Positions 15,340 to 17,468 of a DNA stretch of 17,468 nt are shown here, one piece after another. Every line of letters starts with the position of its first letter. Position 1 is the stretch's first letter. This DNA is from PBB1 sp043738425. Its GTDB lineage: Bacteria > Pseudomonadota > Gammaproteobacteria > Burkholderiales > Burkholderiaceae_C. Made by a program: the position numbers and the translations under genes. Under the pieces are notes generated by a model. The model was not told where the DNA came from. It worked only from the letters and a program-made list of their open reading frames with translations, and did not search any database. Where the stretch lies: positions 1-17,468 of the forward strand of contig JAYUGJ010000144.1 in NCBI GenBank assembly GCA_043738425.1, in the 5' to 3' direction.

Positions 15340-16959
15340 GTGAGCGGCGCCCGCACCGCCACCCGCTGGCTCGCCAGTGTTCCGGCCGTGCTGCTGGCCG
15401 GGGCGCTGCACACACTGTCGTTTTCACCGTTCGGGTGGTGGTGGTTGCAGCTGCTGTCACTCGCGGTGTTGGCCCACGCCACCGCGCGCGCTGCGCCGCG
15501 CCGCGCCGCGCTGCTCGGCTGGTGGTTTGCGGTCGGCTGGCTGGTGTCGGGGTTGTGGTGGCTCTACATCAGCATGCACGACTACGGCGGGCTGCATGCG
15601 GCGTTGGCTGCGTCGGCCGTGCTGGTGTTGGCGGCGCTGTTGGGTTTGTATTACGCAGCGGCCATGGCGCTTTGGGCCACGCTGCGCACTGACCGGCTGG
15701 GGTGCGACATGCTGTTGTGGCCGGCCTGCTGGTTGGCCGCCGAGTTGGCGCGTGGCCTCATCTTTACCGGCTTCCCGTGGATCGCCTCGGGCTACGCGCA
15801 TGCGGTGGGGCCACTCGCCGCATGGGCACCGTATGTCGGGGTGTACGGGCTGTGCACGTTGGCGGCCGCGCTCGCATTCGTTGCCGCGCTGTGGCTGCGC
15901 AGCGCGCCGGTGCCCGGTCGCTGGCTGGTCACGGAGGCGGTGGTGGCGATCGCACTGCTGGCGCTGCTGCTGCCGCAGCAGTTCACCCAATCGACCGGCA
16001 GCCTGCGCGTCAGTTTGTTGCAGCCCAACGTGGCGCAAAGCGTCAAGTTCGATGCGGCGCGGCTGCAATCGCAGCTCGGCGGCTTGCTGCGCCAAATGGC
16101 GACCGCCGAAGGTGCCCTGGTGGTCACGCCGGAATCGGTGGTGCCGCTGGTGCGCGCGCAGCTCAGTGACGACTACTGGAGCAGCTTGCAGCGCAGCTTG
16201 CAACGCACGCCGCCGCCACACGTACCCGGCGCTGCCGAGGTGGCTACCTCGGCAGCGCCGTCGCGTGCCGCACTCGTGGGCATTTTTATCGGCGACAACG
16301 CGTCCGGCTACGTCAACTCGGTGGTCGCGATGTCGGACGGTGCAGCCACCACAGACGCTGAAACGGGTCAGGTCTATAGCTATGGCAAGCGCCACCTGCT
16401 GCCGTTCGGTGAAATCATTCCGCCCGGTTTTCACTGGTTCGTGCGACTGATGAACATACCGCTGGCCGACCAGGCGCGTGGCCGCACCACCGCAGCATTT
16501 GCGTTTGCCGGCCAACGCCTGCGCCCGCTGGTGTGCTACGAAGATTTGTTCGGCGAAGACATCGTGTCGAGCGTGGTCGGCCCGCAAAGCGCCACCGTGC
16601 TGGTCAACCTCAGCAACCTCGCCTGGTTTGGTGCGCTGCTGGTGCAAGACCAGCACCTGCAGTTTTCGCAAATGCGCGCGCTTGAATTCCAACGGCCGGT
16701 GATCCGCTCGACCAACACCGGGGCCACCGCGGTGGTCGATCACCGGGGTCGCATCACGGCGCGCCTGCCGCCGCAGGTCGAAGCCATTTTGGAAACCAGC
16801 GTCGAAGGCCGCAGCGGCGAGACGCCGTACGCGCGTTGGTTGTCGGCCTACGGTCTGTGGCCGCTGATCGGCGCCGCAGCGCTGGTGATGCTGTGGTGTG
16901 CGGTGTGGGCGCGGGCGCTTCGGCGCAAGTCGCCACACGGCGCGACACCCCGCCGGTAA
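15340..16959 (+). CDS. lnt: Apolipoprotein N-acyltransferase
   Basis: Inner-membrane enzyme that adds the third acyl chain to the N-terminal cysteine of lipoproteins. It has 539 residues from the GTG at 15340, which lies 4 bp after the corC stop; upstream in-frame codons lie within corC. Several hydrophobic helices occupy about 10-215. The periplasmic nitrilase domain spans about 222-490, followed by a last transmembrane helix at about 503-525 and a basic tail. The catalytic triad of the family is visible: E265 (VTPESVVPL), K350 (YGKRHLLPFGE) and C399 (VCYEDLFGE), corresponding to E. coli E267, K335 and C387. Between E265 and K350 there is an extra Pro/Ala-rich stretch of about 17-20 residues (about 290-310) relative to E. 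coli, and its DNA is a near-perfect palindrome. The gene is followed 75 bp later by glyQ. Confidence 0.95.
   Translation: MSGARTATRWLASVPAVLLAGALHTLSFSPFGWWWLQLLSLAVLAHATARAAPRRAALLGWWFAVGWLVSGLWWLYISMHDYGGLHAALAASAVLVLAALLGLYYAAAMALWATLRTDRLGCDMLLWPACWLAAELARGLIFTGFPWIASGYAHAVGPLAAWAPYVGVYGLCTLAAALAFVAALWLRSAPVPGRWLVTEAVVAIALLALLLPQQFTQSTGSLRVSLLQPNVAQSVKFDAARLQSQLGGLLRQMATAEGALVVTPESVVPLVRAQLSDDYWSSLQRSLQRTPPPHVPGAAEVATSAAPSRAALVGIFIGDNASGYVNSVVAMSDGAATTDAETGQVYSYGKRHLLPFGEIIPPGFHWFVRLMNIPLADQARGRTTAAFAFAGQRLRPLVCYEDLFGEDIVSSVVGPQSATVLVNLSNLAWFGALLVQDQHLQFSQMRALEFQRPVIRSTNTGATAVVDHRGRITARLPPQVEAILETSVEGRSGETPYARWLSAYGLWPLIGAAALVMLWCAVWARALRRKSPHGATPRR
16227..16260. repeat. Perfect 15-bp-stem palindrome inside lnt
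   Basis: CGGCGCTGCCGAGGT, then loop GGCT, then the exact reverse complement. It encodes about twelve residues (PGAAEVATSAAP) in frame within the lnt insertion between the catalytic Glu and Lys. No T-run follows, so it is not a standard terminator. Confidence 0.95.
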
Positions 16960-17034
16960 ACTGCGGCGCTTTGTCGTCGTGCCGATCCGCCGCGCGGGTT
17001 GCCGCACTGAGCCTTCTTACCGAACCTCGCCACC

Positions 17035-17468
17035 ATGCTGACTTTCCAGCAAATTATTTTGCGCCTGCAACAGTATTGGGACGCCCAAGGCTGCGCTTTG
17101 CTGCAACCGTACGACATGGAAGTCGGGGCCGGCACCAGCCATACCGCTACATTCTTGCGCGCGCTCGGCCCCGAGCCGTGGAAGGCGGCATATGTGCAGC
17201 CCAGCCGCCGGCCGAAAGACGGCCGCTACGGCAATAACCCGAATCGGCTGCAGCACTATTACCAATTCCAGGTGGTGCAAAAACCCGCGCCCGCCAACAT
17301 TCTCGAGCTGTATCTGGGTTCGCTCGAGGCGTTGGGCTTCGATCTGAAAGCCAACGACGTGCGCTTCGTCGAAGACGATTGGGAAAACCCGACGCTCGGC
17401 GCGTGGGGCCTGGGGTGGGAGGTCTGGTTGAACGGCATGGAAGTCACGCAGTTCACCTACTTCCAGCA
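17035..17468 (+). CDS. glyQ: Glycyl-tRNA synthetase alpha subunit, 3' end outside window
   Basis: The alpha subunit of the heterotetrameric (alpha2beta2) glycyl-tRNA synthetase; it carries the catalytic class II core, while the beta subunit (glyS, expected just downstream) binds tRNA. The visible 144 residues start MLTFQQIILRLQQYWDAQGC and are nearly collinear with E. coli GlyQ. They include LQPYDMEVGAGTSH, YVQPSRRPKDGRYG, NPNRLQHYYQFQVV, FVEDDWENPTLGAWG and EVWLNGMEVTQFTYF. The start at 17035 aligns with the family. The 75-bp gap after lnt shows no terminator, consistent with a corC-lnt-glyQ(-glyS) transcription unit, an order I associate with Burkholderiales. The frame is open to the window edge. 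Confidence 0.97.
   Translation, partial: MLTFQQIILRLQQYWDAQGCALLQPYDMEVGAGTSHTATFLRALGPEPWKAAYVQPSRRPKDGRYGNNPNRLQHYYQFQVVQKPAPANILELYLGSLEALGFDLKANDVRFVEDDWENPTLGAWGLGWEVWLNGMEVTQFTYFQ

Noticed and set aside
15457..17007. Minus-strand open frame of 516 codons opposite lnt
   Set aside because: Lnt has its complete catalytic triad on the plus strand; the antisense frame is compositionally typical of a shadow.
14424..17468. Possible T-box or other amino-acid-sensing leader before glyQ
   Set aside because: The 75-bp gap shows no T-box elements or terminator/antiterminator pair, and such leaders are not expected for glyQ in betaproteobacteria.

Overview
The window looks like chromosomal core DNA from a GC-rich betaproteobacterium, most likely of the order Burkholderiales. 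The evidence is the gene content and order: cca next to an NDUFA9-type dehydrogenase and a soluble lytic transglycosylase; a DksA with the one-cysteine C-terminus I associate with Burkholderiales beside a COG0523 GTPase; and corC-lnt-glyQ. No tRNA, rRNA, CRISPR array, insertion sequence or phage gene was found. Coding density is very high, and no gene-free stretch exceeds 300 bases; the longest is about 193 bases at 9158-9350.

Layout. (1) 1-4379, minus strand: slt (lytic transglycosylase), an NDUFA9-family NAD(P)-binding protein, and cca, which runs off the left edge. (2) 4393-7326, plus strand: two tandem 5-formyltetrahydrofolate cyclo-ligase paralogues, a small coiled-coil/membrane protein, a PEP-CTERM surface protein and a small 2Fe-2S ferredoxin. 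(3) 7323-9157, minus strand: a class III-like PPK2 polyphosphate kinase, translationally coupled (ATGA) to an unrecognised 334-residue protein. (4) 9351-10160, plus strand: coaX (type III pantothenate kinase). (5) 10232-14291, minus strand: a COG0523 GTPase, dksA and a STAS-domain protein. (6) 14424-17468, plus strand: corC, lnt and the start of glyQ.

Most genes are housekeeping: tRNA CCA addition and glycyl-tRNA synthesis, folate and CoA metabolism, cell-wall recycling, lipoprotein maturation, ribosome/ppGpp-linked transcription control and polyphosphate-driven nucleotide phosphorylation. The accessory-looking genes are the PEP-CTERM protein, the ferredoxin and the PPK2 partner.

The strongest unexplained signals are nucleic-acid structures. 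A perfect 14-bp inverted repeat followed by a T-run lies in the leader of the COG0523 GTPase gene, like an attenuator. A perfect 15-bp stem with a 4-nt loop lies inside lnt, exactly in a lineage-specific insertion. A hexanucleotide microsatellite is embedded in coaX. A 12-bp inverted repeat brackets the dksA leader. At the protein level, the points of interest are the tandem folate enzymes, a DksA with a long histone-H1-like N-terminal extension and only one of four zinc ligands, and the uncharacterised protein coupled to PPK2. I found no clear new defence or mobile system.
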